DNA of 64,000 nt from Gonatopus flavifemur. Its lineage: Eukaryota; Arthropoda; Insecta; Hymenoptera; Dryinidae. Made by a program: the position numbers and the translations under genes. The notes below the pieces were generated by a model. That model made no database searches. It worked only from the letters and a program-made list of their open reading frames with translations, and was not told the origin of the DNA. Shown one piece after another: positions 12,057 through 23,954 of the stretch (position 1 is its first letter; each line of letters starts with the position of its first letter). Location of the stretch: positions 35,934,001-35,998,000 of the forward strand of contig JAFFJZ010000004.1 in NCBI GenBank assembly GCA_018340375.1, in the 5' to 3' direction.

Positions 12057-13347
12057 CAGGTTGGTTGAAAATTTTTGAAAGCGACACCTATAAACCAGTA
12101 CAGGAATCAAAATTTATACGCTATTTTTATATTTCATCCTTCATTTGAACACACACACAAGTTTATTCCGATCTGTCAATTCATTCTTTGTTCACAAGCC
12201 GTTTGAAGTTCATGTGTCAGTGTATTTTGTGAGAATGGAAAAATCCGAATATCGTGCAGTGATAAAATCCTTTGTTTTGGAAGGTTTATCAGCAACAGAA
12301 ATTCATACTAAAATGAAGAAAGTGTTGAAGGGATCTGCTCCTTCATTTCCAACTGTACATCGATGGGTTTTAGAGTTGAAGCGTGGTCGTACAAGCGTTG
12401 AAGATCAATCACGAAGTGGACGTCCAAAAAGTGCAACGAAATCAGACATCATTGAGCAAGTCTATGATATTGTTTGTAAAGATCCGAGTTTGACTGAACG
12501 TGAAAGTGCTGATACCATAGGCATCTCGGATGAACGAGTACTCCATATTTTACACGAAGAATTACATATGAAGAAGCTTTTTGGGAAGTTTGTGCCGCAT
12601 TCGTTGACAATTCAACAAAAACTGAATCGAAAACAAATTCTTCAGCGTAATTTGGAGCGTTTCAAGCAGAATAAGACCGATTTTTTGCGTCGTTTCGTAC
12701 CTGTGGACGAGACTTGGATCTACCATCATGATCCTAAACTGGAACAAGAACGTTTACAGTGGACTGGAGCTAGTTGTTCAGCTCCAAAACGGGTGAAGTA
12801 AGAACGATCGGCAAAAAAGGTTTTAGCATCGGTTTTTTGGGACGCAAAAGGGGTTTTGTTGATTGATTATCTCGAAAAAGGTGAAACAATTAACTCTGAA
12901 TATTATCGCAACCTTTTGGACCAGTTGGATGAAAAAATTCGTGAGAAAAGACCCGATTTACGGAAGAAAAAAATCAATTTTCATCAAGACAATGCACGTA
13001 TTCACACAAGTGTTCTGGCGATGGCTAAACCGAACGAATTGAAGTACGAGTTACTTGAACACCCACCGTATCCACCAGATTTGGCTCCCTCCGACTATTA
13101 CCTCTTCAGAAATTTGAAACAACTCCTTCGTGGGAAGCGTTTTGTGTCGAATGAAGGAGCCATTGCAGCTGTGGAACAGTATTTTGCGGAGCTTCCGGAA
13201 AATCATCACAGAGATGGTATAAAATCATTGGAGGATCGTTGGAATAAGTGTGTTGAAGTTGAGGGAGACTATATTGAATAAAGAAATCATTTCATCAGAA
13301 ACTACACATTCTTTCATTTTTGCTTTCAAAACTTCTCAACCAACCTG
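12057..13347 (+). mobile_element. Complete mariner transposon (1291 bp)
   Basis: The element starts CAGGTTGGTTGAAAA and ends with the inverted counterpart TTCTCAACCAACCTG, with TA duplicated at 12055-12056 and 13348-13349. It contains one transposase frame with one in-frame stop. Length, ends and TA target fit the mariner family. Confidence 0.95.
12235..13281 (+). pseudogene. mariner transposase with a single in-frame stop
   Basis: The frame starts at the ATG at 12235 (MEKSEYRAVIK) and would be 348 codons, the usual mariner size. The N-terminus has the helix-turn-helix region (FPTVHRWVLELKRGRTSVED, RSGRPKSA). Family signatures follow: FVPHSLT; VDETWIYHHDPK with the first Asp; HQDNARIH with the second; and YPPDLAPSDYYLF with the third. 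Exactly 34 residues separate the last two Asp, giving DD34D. A TAA at 12799-12801, after APKRVK, splits the frame; reading continues in the same frame to TAA at 13279-13281. Apart from the stop the protein looks intact, so the insertion seems fairly recent. The enzyme cuts and pastes the element at TA sites. Confidence 0.93.
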
Positions 13348-13349
13348 TA

Positions 13350-13799
13350 CATTCCCGTTTGTATACGAGAGCATTTTGCGATAAGTATTGCGAAACACTT
13401 CTTACCAAACTGTTCATGCTTTCATTTATCTTGTCACTTTCACTTCTTATTAACTGTCTTCATATGTTTGATTTTATTTCGAGACGCCTTGATCGGCACG
13501 TGACGCCTGTTTCAACAATACGACACGTACGGTACAGTTTTTCCACACGATATTTTTTTCACTTGAATTTACGTATTTATTCATTTCGATCCGGCTCAGA
13601 GGACGGTTAGAAAATGGAAACGCATTGATAACTTGTACTATGGACTGTAATTGACTTCATTCTTAAGTTTTACAGAGTAATAAGTATACGCTATCTACGC
13701 GTGGCTTTGCTTTCGGCCATGATGCTTGTTCTGCTTCTTATTGTGACACACAGGTGTCATGCGCAGTAGAGTCAGCCGTCAGGGCCGTATAAACTATCT
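13350..13799. other. Spacer without genes
   Basis: No gene, RNA or transposon end was recognised between the mariner element and the next repeat. Confidence 0.5.
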
Positions 13800-13954
13800 T
13801 CAACAGAATGAATATCGTACATTTCGAATGTACTATGTACGATCTAAGTGTATTTGAAACAGTTCCATTCGAATATTCAATAAAAGTTCATGATACCATT
13901 CGTATACCATCCGTATACCATTCGTACATCCTACGGACGTTCCTATCTCGTATA
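13800..13954. repeat. Dispersed MITE-like repeat (copy 2, left part, interrupted)
   Basis: In inverted orientation this matches the repeat at 59757-60058. It stops at CTCGTATA, where the 2.4-kb element is inserted, and resumes at 16355-16382 (GAATTTCTGTTGCTGCTTGGGC). Confidence 0.65.
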
Positions 13955-14259
13955 CAGGGTGGTGCAAAAGTCTGGATACACCCCAATAACTCCTGATCGG
14001 GTGGAGATAATGGGATGATTTTTTTTCAAATTCAACGGGGGCAGTCAGAGCCGTTGTAAACCTCCCTAACTCCCTATCGGATTGAAATCTTTGTATGTTC
14101 TTTTCAATCAAATGATGTATTATTCTATGGAAGTGGATCCCCAACAACAATCGGAAATAATGAATAACAATGGATCCATCAACAAATCAAGATAGATGAG
14201 GGATAAGTGTTTGTGTATGAGGATTGTACACATTACACAGCCCCTAGCCGAAGTAAATT

Positions 14260-14920
14260 ATTTATAAACATTAGGTAACAATCGGGATAATTGATCAGAT
14301 ATGTCTTGAATTGTTGGTTATTTTCTTCTAAAAAAACGCATTTGGAAAAATTTGTCAATTTCAACAAAAAATAAGACAAATTTTTTTTGTTTGGTTTTTT
14401 TAATTTTTTTGTTTCTTGGTAATATTTTGTTAATTCTGGTTAGAATTGCTGCTTCATTTTTATAATCGTTTACCAATGCAACCTCGGAATATCACGCTTC
14501 CACGTCAAGCAACTGTTGATAAACATCAATTAACAGTCGCGAAAATTGATGAATTGTGTCTGGAACTGTGGGTGGGGTTATTATCTTCCGAAACAATGCA
14601 TTCGCAAAAGTAACCAAAACTTCCTACTTAGTTGTCATGATTGTTCACTGAGAAAAACTTGGACGATCATGATTCCAACTCTAGAAACGGTTAAAAAGCA
14701 TTGGTCAAGAATCCCGATCATTGATGAGATGTGTCTTGAATTGTTGGTGAGGTTATCACCTTGAATCGGAACGCATTAAGAAAAATTGACAAACATTCCT
14801 GATTGGTTTTCATAACCTCTCACTGAGGGACACTTGGTATATCGCCATTCTAACTCAAGGAAGCATGAGTAGGCATTAGTGACCAATCGCGATAAATGAT
14901 GAATTGTGTCTGGAAATGTA
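14260..14920. repeat. Degenerate tandem repeat, about 175-bp unit, four copies
   Basis: The motif CATTAGTNACAATCGNGATNATTGAT followed by GTGTCTTGAATTGTTGG or GTGTCTGGAA recurs at about 14270, 14523, 14698 and 14873. The last two intervals are both 175 bp. The copies are strongly diverged. Confidence 0.7.
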
Positions 14921-14959
14921 TCCCCCCATGGGAGTGAGAATTCATAACTCTGGATGGGA

Positions 14960-15405
14960 GCTATGGGATTTGTAGGGAAGGCACAAATCTTGAATCAAAT
15001 TGGGAGCTTGTGACACATCTGTGAATGGCGTTTTCCCAACCCGAATCCAACCATCTTTGATTCCATGAAATCGGTCGATCCTTCGCCGAGATATAGCAAT
15101 TCCTACATTCCAGATCTGGTTTCCCTCTATTCCAAAATAATATCTATGTTTGGGCAAATATGCACTTGAGTGTGGGACTTGAATGAGGTGTTTAAAATGG
15201 TTGCTGGAACATTCGATGCAATAAGCGAGACGATTATAACAACTTTCACCTATGTTCCGCAAAATCTCACGAGTGATGAGTGCCACTTCTTCTATTATTC
15301 TTTCACGCAACTCTTCAAAAATCTTGTGCTTGCTCTTGATGAACCCGATCTTTCAAATGTCCACAAAGGAACAAGTCTAATGGGGTCAAACCAGGAGATC
15401 GGGGG
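14960..15405 (-). pseudogene. Tc1/mariner-type transposase C-terminal remnant
   Basis: On the minus strand from about 15400 the reading PRSPGLTPLDLFLCGHLKD matches the block around the last catalytic Asp in this transposase group (compare SPDLTSPDFFLWGFLKD in the intact element at 58058). After a frameshift it continues ELRERIIEEVALITREIL and NRLAYCIECSSNHFKHLI, the usual C-terminal region. Everything upstream of the last Asp is replaced by a short tandem array. Non-functional. Confidence 0.7.
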
Positions 15406-15690
15406 AAGAATGTTCGAGAATTATCAAGAATGTCGAAAACAATCAAATTTGCCCGAGAATATTCAAGAATTATCGAAAATGAGCGAAGTTATCCCAAAAA
15501 AGTTTGAGACTCATCGAGAATGTCGAAAATAATCAAAATTATGCGGAAATGTTTGAGAATTATCGGAAATGAGCGAATTTATCCGTAAATGTTCGAGAAT
15601 TATCAGGAATGCCGAAAGTAATCGAATATGTCCGGGAATATTGAAAAATTATCGAAAATATCGAAAATGTTCAAGAATTGTCGAAAGTAT
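15405..15690. repeat. Short tandem array, two-part unit of about 88 bp
   Basis: Variants of GTTCGAGAATTATC, AATGTCGAAAATAATC and GAGCGAATTTATCC alternate about every 45 bp, giving a two-part unit of about 88 bp in three to four copies. The array lies where the transposase catalytic core should be. Confidence 0.7.
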
Positions 15691-16354
15691 CTGATGAAAA
15701 TGATGGGAAATGATCGAAAAGAGCCAGAAATGGTGAGGAACACAAAAAACAATGAAAATTATGATTCGAATGAACAGGTGAGAAAAACTTGTGGAAAATT
15801 CTGAATCAACAGTTTTAGAGGCGTTATAAGGCGAGTGTGATGTAGAACGCTGGTATGAGAAAGTTGGGGGGGGGGGGTTTGGCTAGGGGGCTACGTAATG
15901 TGTGCAATCCTTCTACACTTATTTCTCATTCATCTCGATTCGTTGATGGATCAATTATTATTCATCATTTCCGATTGTTTTTGGGAATCCACTTCCCTAG
16001 AATGATACATCACGCGCCCCCCCCCCCCCCATTCGATTCGAAAATAACATCCAAAGATCTTCATCCGATGGAGAGTTAGGAAGGTGACACCGGCTCTGAC
16101 TGCTCCCCGAACAAGTGGTCATAATTCGACGAAAAATTGACCAATTTCAAAAACAAAAAACGGCTGTATTATCGCATAGCCTTCCCACTTCATTCTAGAT
16201 TTTCGCCCCCCCATCGCTCCCTTCAAGATTGAGGACTTCTCACCCTCCTAGTATGGTAGATTCTGTTCCCCCGTTGAATTTAAAAAAAAATTATCCCATT
16301 ATCTCTACCCGTTCAGGAGTTATTAGGGTATATTCAGACTTTTGCACCACCCTG

Positions 16355-19250
16355 TCAACGTTGAATTTCTGTTGCTGCTTGGGCACCTCCTCTCTCTCTC
16401 TCTCTCTCCCTCTCAAAATTTTCTTTCCTAAACAATGCAAGTTTTTTCCAAAATTTGTTTCCATGACATAGAACAATCGATTCAGAACTCCCTGGAGAAA
16501 AATGAACTACCCAGTGAACACAGTTACGTAAATGTCACATAAAAACCACACAACGTTGGGCAATCGGTTACATAACTTGGGAGTTACATGTGAGCCACAT
16601 TCGACTCACAATTTCCTACTCACTGACATAACTACGTGAGGGACAATGTTACATTACAGTTACCTGAATACAAAGTAGAACCTTTACTTAACCGGTACAC
16701 ACACTGTGAAAAAATTCCAGTCAATGTACTGGGGGCAATTAACCTGTACATGTACTAGAAATTGTCAACACATTTGTACTGGAAAAATTCAGCACAAATA
16801 CTTTAAAATTCCGACATCGGAACTAGAAGTTCTTGATGTTGAGAGAAATTTCAAGAATTCTTCTCCACAACAAATACACCACTAGAAAAATTCTCAAATT
16901 GAATAGAAATTCATTTATCAAATTCTATCCTTTCATATTAAGTGAACTGCAGTTCTCAAATTTATCACAGCTTCAAGAATGAAAACATTTTCCACTGAAA
17001 TGTAAATGACTTATTCCATCTCACAAATATGTCGATCAAATTGAGAAGAAAATTCTTACAATGGAGAATTATTTCAATCTAATCAGTATCATATCATGAA
17101 ATGGGTTGAACTGTTCATTAAAAAAAAGTGTACAACACTTCTTTTCAAGTTCAAGCCAAATTTTATTTGCGTTATAGATTTGTTCAGAGTCTGCTGGAAC
17201 GAAAAGAAACAGTTGGAGGCAGCGAAGGTTTTCTTTCAGATCAGCCCGAAACTTAAATCAAATCCGAGAAAGATTCTTCTGAAATTGAAGAGTGTATGTC
17301 AAAGATTCGAATTGTCAATGTTCCGAAACCTTAGTTGACAAGAATAGCAACGTACAACCTCTTCATTCAACCAAGGTTTCGAAACATTTATAATTCGAAT
17401 CTTTGACATACACCCAAATTGAATACTTCCCAAAACAATTCTTCACAAATAGCAGAATGAATGAGAGAGAATTTTAGATATTCAAAAAGCACTGACGACA
17501 CTTCAACAAATAAGTAAATTTCTTATGACCATTCAAACAAGTTACTTCTTGTTTAATAAGATTCGAAATAAGTTCTTCAATCGGATTGAAAACAGCTCTT
17601 TATATCATGACTTATGGAATCCAATGATGGATCCAGAAATCGTCTATTCCTCTTTCCATCGACGTGTAATCCATTTCAGAATCTTGTCACAATTCATCTC
17701 AGAAATCTTTGAACTGTATTCTAGAGGAAATACAAAATTCACTCAGAGTTTTTCATAGGATTAATGTCAAAACTTCTCGAGAATTACATAGTATTCCAAA
17801 AACCTGGAAAATTAGGAACTTGGAACAACTACACTTTTTTTTGATAACCATAAAATGAATGAATACTTTCGCACGCAAGATATTGATACATTCATTTGTA
17901 TTCTATTTGTTATCTGAGGGGAAGAAAACAAACCTGATAAGATCAATTGTTTGAATTACAATTATTCAAAATCATGAGATCCATTTTGTCAATAAATACT
18001 TCTCATTGCAGTCTCCTTTTGTACGTCAAGATACTTTCAACAGGAAATGATAACGTTCTCAGTGAACATTATCAACGATGCTGACCTCCAAATCTAGATG
18101 CACTTCCAAACATTCCAAGAATGCCTTTGTACTTCCTGATACTGAATGCTCATGGAAGTCATTCGTAGTCGTCCTCCAAATAGAAATTCGTCAGGGATTA
18201 AATATGAATCCTCGAGAATTCTTCTTGAATTATTGTGCTGTATAGGTTCATTGGCTTATTCCAAACCTTGTTTGAAGTGAATACTGGACGCTGCAATCTT
18301 TCAAAGTTAGAATTTTAGTATATGTACTCTTGAAGCAAGTATCTTTTTAAGCTGAAATACTCATTTCCGTAAGATGAACTCGAGATATCTTCTAGTGTGA
18401 CTAGTAAAATCTTCGAAAATGTGCTAAAAAATCGCCCAAGATAATTATGTGCTCTGGAGAAAACAATATAATTCAATTAGAAGATTCAAAAGCTACATGG
18501 AAAAAGTGTCAGGACCTATCGGTTCCTATGCGGTTTTTGACCCTCTCAACCAATTTCGATCGCTTTTTTTCCAGGGTCATCACTCCTGTGAAAGACCTCC
18601 TAATTAAAATATCCAAACAAAAGGATTGACATTTTTCAATTATCCTATTCGATTTCGTGCAACAATGAAATGTATTTCAACTTAATGATAAGGTACCCAC
18701 TCTTAGCGAACGACAATTTTGTCTCGTCCCATAGGCGTCCTGCCGATTTTCATAATGTTGCCAAATTTCCGTCTCATTTTCCATGTTTGAGGGAAAAAAG
18801 AGGAGAAGGATAAGGGAATTTGGCATGGACGAAGAAAAATTTGTTAAGGGGTTCAACGCATGAATAAAAATGAAAACGGAATTGATCAATGAGCAATGGT
18901 TTCCATGATTATACATGCATTCCACTGTTGTTCCACGATGGAAACCATGAGAAGGTGGGAGGTCAATCTTCCATGGGGAGAGGGGGGGGGGGGATTTGGA
19001 TGAGGTTAAGAACAGAATTGAATGGATCAGGTAAATAAGGCAATATAAGGGTGATGAAAAAATGAGCATGATATATATGTGCAACAATTGCATAAGTCAT
19101 AACATCTAGTATATCAATAGAATCTCATGAGGTTGCTATGATTTTCCAGGAATCAATATTTTGCATTGTTACCCATATTATCAAGCAAGGGTTATTTGGA
19201 GAACAGGAATCATAGGAAATGCACAAGAAAAGGGACATCAAATATTGCCC
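16355..19250. other. Long stretch without genes
   Basis: It begins with the tail of the interrupted repeat and a CT microsatellite (about 16389-16414). A hairpin lies at 17292-17413. A short inverted pair ATGGTTTCCAT/ATGGAAACCAT lies at 18896-18948, and a G run near 18980. Short open frames here (for example 17096-17338 and 18677-19093) have no recognisable domain. Confidence 0.5.
17292..17413. repeat. Hairpin (inverted repeat, about 46-bp arms)
   Basis: GTGTATGTCAAAGATTCG at 17292 is matched in inverted form by CGAATCTTTGACATACAC ending at 17413. The arms continue inward through TTCCGAAACCTT / AAGGTTTCGAAA. No target duplication is seen. Confidence 0.75.
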
Positions 19251-19410
19251 AACAAACGCAACGTCTAAAACTTCGCGAAAAACGTTGCATAACATGCCCT
19301 TTGGCTACCTAATACAGATCTTTCAGAGCATTGTCTGAACAGTATTTGACAGATATTTACGAGGCGTCTTATGCAACATTTTTCGCGAAGCTTCAGACAT
19401 TGTGTTTGTT
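19251..19410. repeat. 160-bp palindromic MITE-like element
   Basis: AACAAACGCAACGTCT at 19251 matches, inverted, AGACATTGTGTTTGTT ending at 19410. The arms share CTTCGCGAAAAACGTTGCATAA with a few changes over about 42 bp. No clear target duplication. Confidence 0.75.
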
Positions 19411-19754
19411 GAGTCAAAGACAAAGTCAAAGAAGATTGATCAATCAGACCTTTGTTCACTCTCAATGGGTTTTGGGAAAAACCAATGGATTCCTCTAACC
19501 AGGAACTGCAGAACAATCCGCGAAAATGAAAATAAAAATCAAAGCAAGGCATATGAAAAGAACATGTTTGAACAGAAGTAGCAAGACATAAAATCAAACA
19601 AAAACCGATCAATTGAAATCATTGGAGTATAAAGAAGACGTGCAGATAGTATGAATGGTTTTTTTTATCTCATCGTAGAATTGAGGAAAACGATGGATGT
19701 TGAATGTGATTGAACAGAAAATTGAATTCATAAATAGAATACCACATCAAGAAT

Positions 19755-20178
19755 TCCGACAGGGTATGATTTATGCCCGTAAGAATCATACACGTATTGA
19801 TTGTACACGAAAAACAGAACCCAAAAGTATTTACACTAATAATTTTTCTTTCAATACCTCATATTTAACACATAAGCTTTGGTGCACCTGAAATCATTCG
19901 ATAAGAAAATTGTACACTAAATATTTCTCATGCTTGAAAAAGGAATGATTCACAAAAATTGTACACATGTTTCTATGCCCGGACAAAGAATGTGATTAAT
20001 TAGTGTATAATGGTTGTACACCTAATAAAATTCATATGGGAAATTTTTTTCATTTCATTGAATAATTACTATGAATTAGATTAGGAGTACGATAATTATA
20101 CACTGATTAAATTCATTTTCTGATCGTGCATAAACAATATGTGCACAATATTTGTTGATGACTATTCAATTGGAGAAC
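19755..20178. mobile_element. Foldback MITE, left arm, split by Copia
   Basis: The sequence from GAATTCCGACAGGGTATG inward matches in inverted orientation the segment just beyond the other Copia end (25607-25796). Shared features include GAATCATACAC, TTGTACACGAAAAA and AGAACCCAAAAGTATTT. The octamer TTGTACAC recurs through the arm. The Copia element therefore landed inside this older element. Confidence 0.7.
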
Positions 20179-20400
20179 TAATATAATTACCCTTATTCAA
20201 GTATAAAAGTTAGGTTCCCACATATTAGAACAATATGATTATTTCTTATCAATGATTTAGAGAAATCGAGTACGAGACGAACACCACGGATGCACACGTT
20301 GCTATGATCGCCATAATACTGTTCGCCTGTAACTGATTCTTGTAGACTACAGGTGTCACTACTCACATATTTGCAATATAAATTTACGAGTATACTAACA
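20179..20400 (-). repeat. 3' LTR of Copia element
   Basis: The 222-bp copy matches 25385-25606 with scattered substitutions. On the minus strand it begins TGTTAGTATACTCG and ends GTAATTATATTA. Confidence 0.85.
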
Positions 20401-22246
20401 CACCTCCTTGAATTCATATTATATTCAACATACATCTAAATTTCACAAATTTGTTTTCACCCAATGACTTAGTCAAAATATCTGCCATATTTTCTCCTGT
20501 ATCGATTTTTATAATATCTATTATTCCTCTCAGATATTTTTCATTTACGAAGTGATGAGTTTCAATATACTAGGACTTCTTAGTAAAATCGCCAAACTTC
20601 GCAATACTGATTGCACTGGAGTTATCTTCATAAACTTTGATTGGTTCTTTTAATTTGATATTAAAGCTTGTTAAAATATCCTGAACAACTTCTAGTTCGC
20701 TCACGCAGTCAGATAAGGCAACATATTCCGCAGCAGTAGAAGATTTGGTTACACTGTTTTGTTTTTTTGACTTCCAGAAAACAGTATTTCCAAATAATCG
20801 TAATATATAGCCTGTTGTCGACTTGCTGTCGACTTTATCTCCAGTTCAATCAGCATTGACCAAACAATCAACAGGATCAGCTATCAAATTCCTTTTGAAA
20901 GTTCATCTTAAATCTTTAGTTGACCATAAGTATCTAAGAATTTTCAACGCATACTTGAAGTGGATTTTATCATAACTATTCTGAAACCTACTTAGGTAGT
21001 TGACACAGAAACTTATATCAGGCCTTGTACCCGAACTGATATAATAACGCTTCAATTAAATTCCTATATTTAATTTCGTGACATATTGATTGTGCAAGTT
21101 CTAACTTTAGATTTTGCTCCATTGGAGTAGTGCATACTTTTGAACTTTGTACGTTATAATTCTCTAACAACGATACCATATATTTTTCCTGATCAAGAGT
21201 CATTACTCTTTTTTCACAATCGTAAATAATATCAATTTCTAAGAAAGTATTGACTGGTCCCAAATCTTTCATTTGAAATTCTTTTCATAACAAACCCCTG
21301 ATATAATTCAACTTGTTTTTATTCTTCCCGCATATCAATGAATCGTCTGCCAATAAAATGAAATACACAACATCGTCTTTTTGATTTAACGTATATATAA
21401 GCGACATTCACCTTTACTTGCTTCAAATCCCAATCCTTTCATGTATGTGTCAGAGCATTCGAACCATGCTCTTGGGCTTGCACGTAACCTGTTCGAAGCT
21501 TTGTTCAATTTCAGCACTTCATCTGAAAAATAATTGTAACCTTTGGGTTGTTTAACCTAAACCTCAGATTTCACACAGCCATTCAAAAAAGCAGTCTCGA
21601 CATCCATTTGCATTATATTCAAATTATTTTGACATGCATAAGATAATAATATTTCCAGAGTTTGCATTTTTGCAACTGGTGAGTATATATCTTCAACCAT
21701 CTCATTCTGTTGATACCCTCGTCCGACTAATCGGGCTTCATAACTGTTATCAGTTTTCTTTGTATATACCCGCTTGAGGTCAAGGATGTTTTTTTCTCTT
21801 TAGGTTTCTCAACCAAATTCCAAGTTTTGTTTTCAATTGAACAACTTATTCCTTTATCCATAGCATTTTTCTAATTTTGTGTATCGTCAGAACTTATTGC
21901 TCGCTCGAAAGTTACCGGAATATCTGCACTAGTACAATCAACATAAATGAAATTATTATACGAAAAGTCTTCATCATTATATTTCGCAGGTTTTTTTATA
22001 TTTCTTTTTGGACGCTTCAATTCAATATTTTGATCCGGACATTCCGGTTCATCCTCATCCGCCTTTTCCTGTTCATTCATTTCGCTTCCGCTTATATTTT
22101 CATCCCTAGTTGTTTCTTCCCATTCATTAGATTTTAAACTGATGAAATTTACGTCGTTTTCGATTATGTCTACGTGTCTAGCGACTACAATTCTATGGTT
22201 CAACGAAACTCTATAACCCATGTTCTCATATCCCAGTACAATTCCC

Positions 22247-22397
22247 GGTAGGGGGTCTTTTGGCCGAAAAAGTTTTTGACCGAATCGAGATGATTTGACA
22301 ATCGCTAGTCGCTTTCAGAGAACACTAGAGAATGACTAGCGATTGTCAAATCATCTCGATTCGGCCAAAAACTTTTTCGGCCAAAAGACCCCCTACC
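22247..22397. mobile_element. 151-bp palindromic MITE with 9-bp target duplication (copy A)
   Basis: Almost the whole element is an inverted repeat with ends GGTAGGGGGTCTTTTGGCC. ACAATTCCC is duplicated at 22238-22246 and 22398-22406. A second 151-bp copy is at 38009-38159. The duplication length fits Mutator-like elements, but no transposase is present. Confidence 0.9.
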
Positions 22398-22685
22398 ACA
22401 ATTCCCATATCAGCTTTCTTCTCCCACTTTGATTGTCTCTTTTGTTCTGGAATTCTAACGAAAACTTTGCTACCATATAAACGTAGATTTTGAATGCATG
22501 GTTTTTCTCCAAACATTATTTCATATGGAGTCTCATTTCTTCCAACAGTGTTAGCAATGATTCTATTTTTCAAATGAGCAGCAGTTTTAATTGCTTCTGG
22601 CCGATACTTCTTATGAGCTTTCGCTCCTGCCAAGAAAAATCTCGACATGTTCATAATATCACGATCGTATTTTCCGGCTGTACTA

Positions 22686-23188
22686 CCCGAAGAGAACATG
22701 AAGCTTCAGCGAACGTTCAGATCAGATGTGTATAGATCGGGCCGAAGGTTCATTAGAGCTAACTTTTAGATTCACAAACGTTTGACAAAGCTTCTACGGA
22801 CGCTGAAATGTTCGCCTCGAAATACGTTCAGGAAACATAGATGGAACGTTCGCTGAAGGTTCATCGAAGGTTTGACGAAGCTTCACAAAAATATCTATAC
22901 TTATATTGATTTATGATAATTTATGTTTATTAATTCATTTATTTTTCATATAGATTGATCAAAATCATTATAAGTATAGATATTTTTGTGAAGCTTTCTC
23001 AAAACTTCGATGAACCTTCAACGAACGTTCCATCTATGTTTCCTGAACGTATTTCGAGGCGGACATTTCAACGTCCCTAGAACCTTTGTCAAACGTTTGT
23101 GAATCTAAAAGTTAGCTCTAATGAACCTTCGGCCCGATCTATACACATCTGATCTGAACGTTTGCTGAAGCTTCATGTTCTCTTCGGG
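22686..23188. mobile_element. 503-bp palindromic MITE with TA duplication
   Basis: Ends are CCCGAAGAGAACATGAAGC and its inverted match; each arm is about 220 bp around an AT-rich centre. TA is duplicated at 22684-22685 and 23189-23190. Removing the element and one TA restores an open Copia integrase frame across the site, direct evidence for the insertion. A TA target suggests mobilisation by a Tc1/mariner transposase. Confidence 0.93.
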
Positions 23189-23816
23189 TATTGAGTTCAT
23201 TGACATATGGAGGGCACGGTTCACTGCTTACACCTTTTTCTCTAGCAAAACGGTACACATCTCTATTGATATACTCCTTCCCATTATCACACCTGAGTTT
23301 CTTTACTTTTCGTCCAGTCAAATTTTCCACAGAATTGATAGAACAACAAAGCAATCATGAACTCCACTCTTAGATTTTATTACAAAGATTTGAGCAATCT
23401 TACTGAAATCGTCAATGAAACTCAAAAAACATTTCTCTCCATTGAGACCAATAGTATTGAATGTATTATTTCCAAGGTTTCCTTTGCCGTTCCCCTATTA
23501 TTTTCAGGAGCTAGATTGTGCATTTTATTTTCTATACAAATTCCACATTTGAAATACTCAGATTCGATTTTTTCAGGTAATCCGTTTACAATCTGTTTAT
23601 CACATATAGTTTTTGAATAGCTGAAGTTGACATGACCCAACCTTCTATGATATTCTTTTTCAGTCATTAACTTTTTCCATCTTTTTCAGAAAAATTTATT
23701 TCTTTTTCGATCACTCTGCTATTCATGAAATATACATCATTTCTCTCATTCGCTGTTGCAATTATATCTCTAAAACAGTTATATATTTATGCCTTATTTC
23801 CAACTGAGACAAATTT

Positions 23817-23954
23817 GGATGGGGGCCAAATCAACGAAAAACCAAATCAACGAAACCGTTAGTTGAAAAGAATAAGACATAATACATCATACATCTCTTC
23901 CTTTTCAACCAATGGTTTCGTTGATTTGTCCTTTCGTTGATTCGGCCCCCACCC
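23817..23954. mobile_element. 138-bp MITE with 8-bp target duplication
   Basis: Ends GGATGGGGGCCAAATC and its imperfect inverted match GATTCGGCCCCCACCC enclose arms containing ATCAACGAAACC / GGTTTCGTTGAT. ACAAATTT is duplicated at 23809-23816 and 23955-23962. The G-run ends resemble those of the 151-bp MITE. Confidence 0.85.

Larger units (their letters stand above)
13955..16354. mobile_element. Decayed Tc1/mariner-type transposon with long terminal inverted repeats
   Basis: Ends are CAGGGTGGTGCAAAAGTC and its inverted match GACTTTTGCACCACCCTG. Similarity between the ends continues inward for about 300 bp on the left (to about 14250) and 480 bp on the right. The right arm has an extra block of about 165 bp. 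TA precedes the left end but TC follows the right, so the TA duplication is damaged. A transposase remnant sits on the minus strand inside. The element interrupts an older 300-bp repeat, shared by the two flanks, which fixes its boundaries. Confidence 0.85.

Noticed and set aside
16018..16030. C and G homopolymer runs (15867, 16018, 18980) as regulatory signals
   Set aside because: Simple-sequence expansions in decayed transposon or spacer DNA; no consistent position relative to a gene.
18677..19093. 138-codon minus-strand frame
   Set aside because: Spans a homopolymer run and a small palindrome; no domain.
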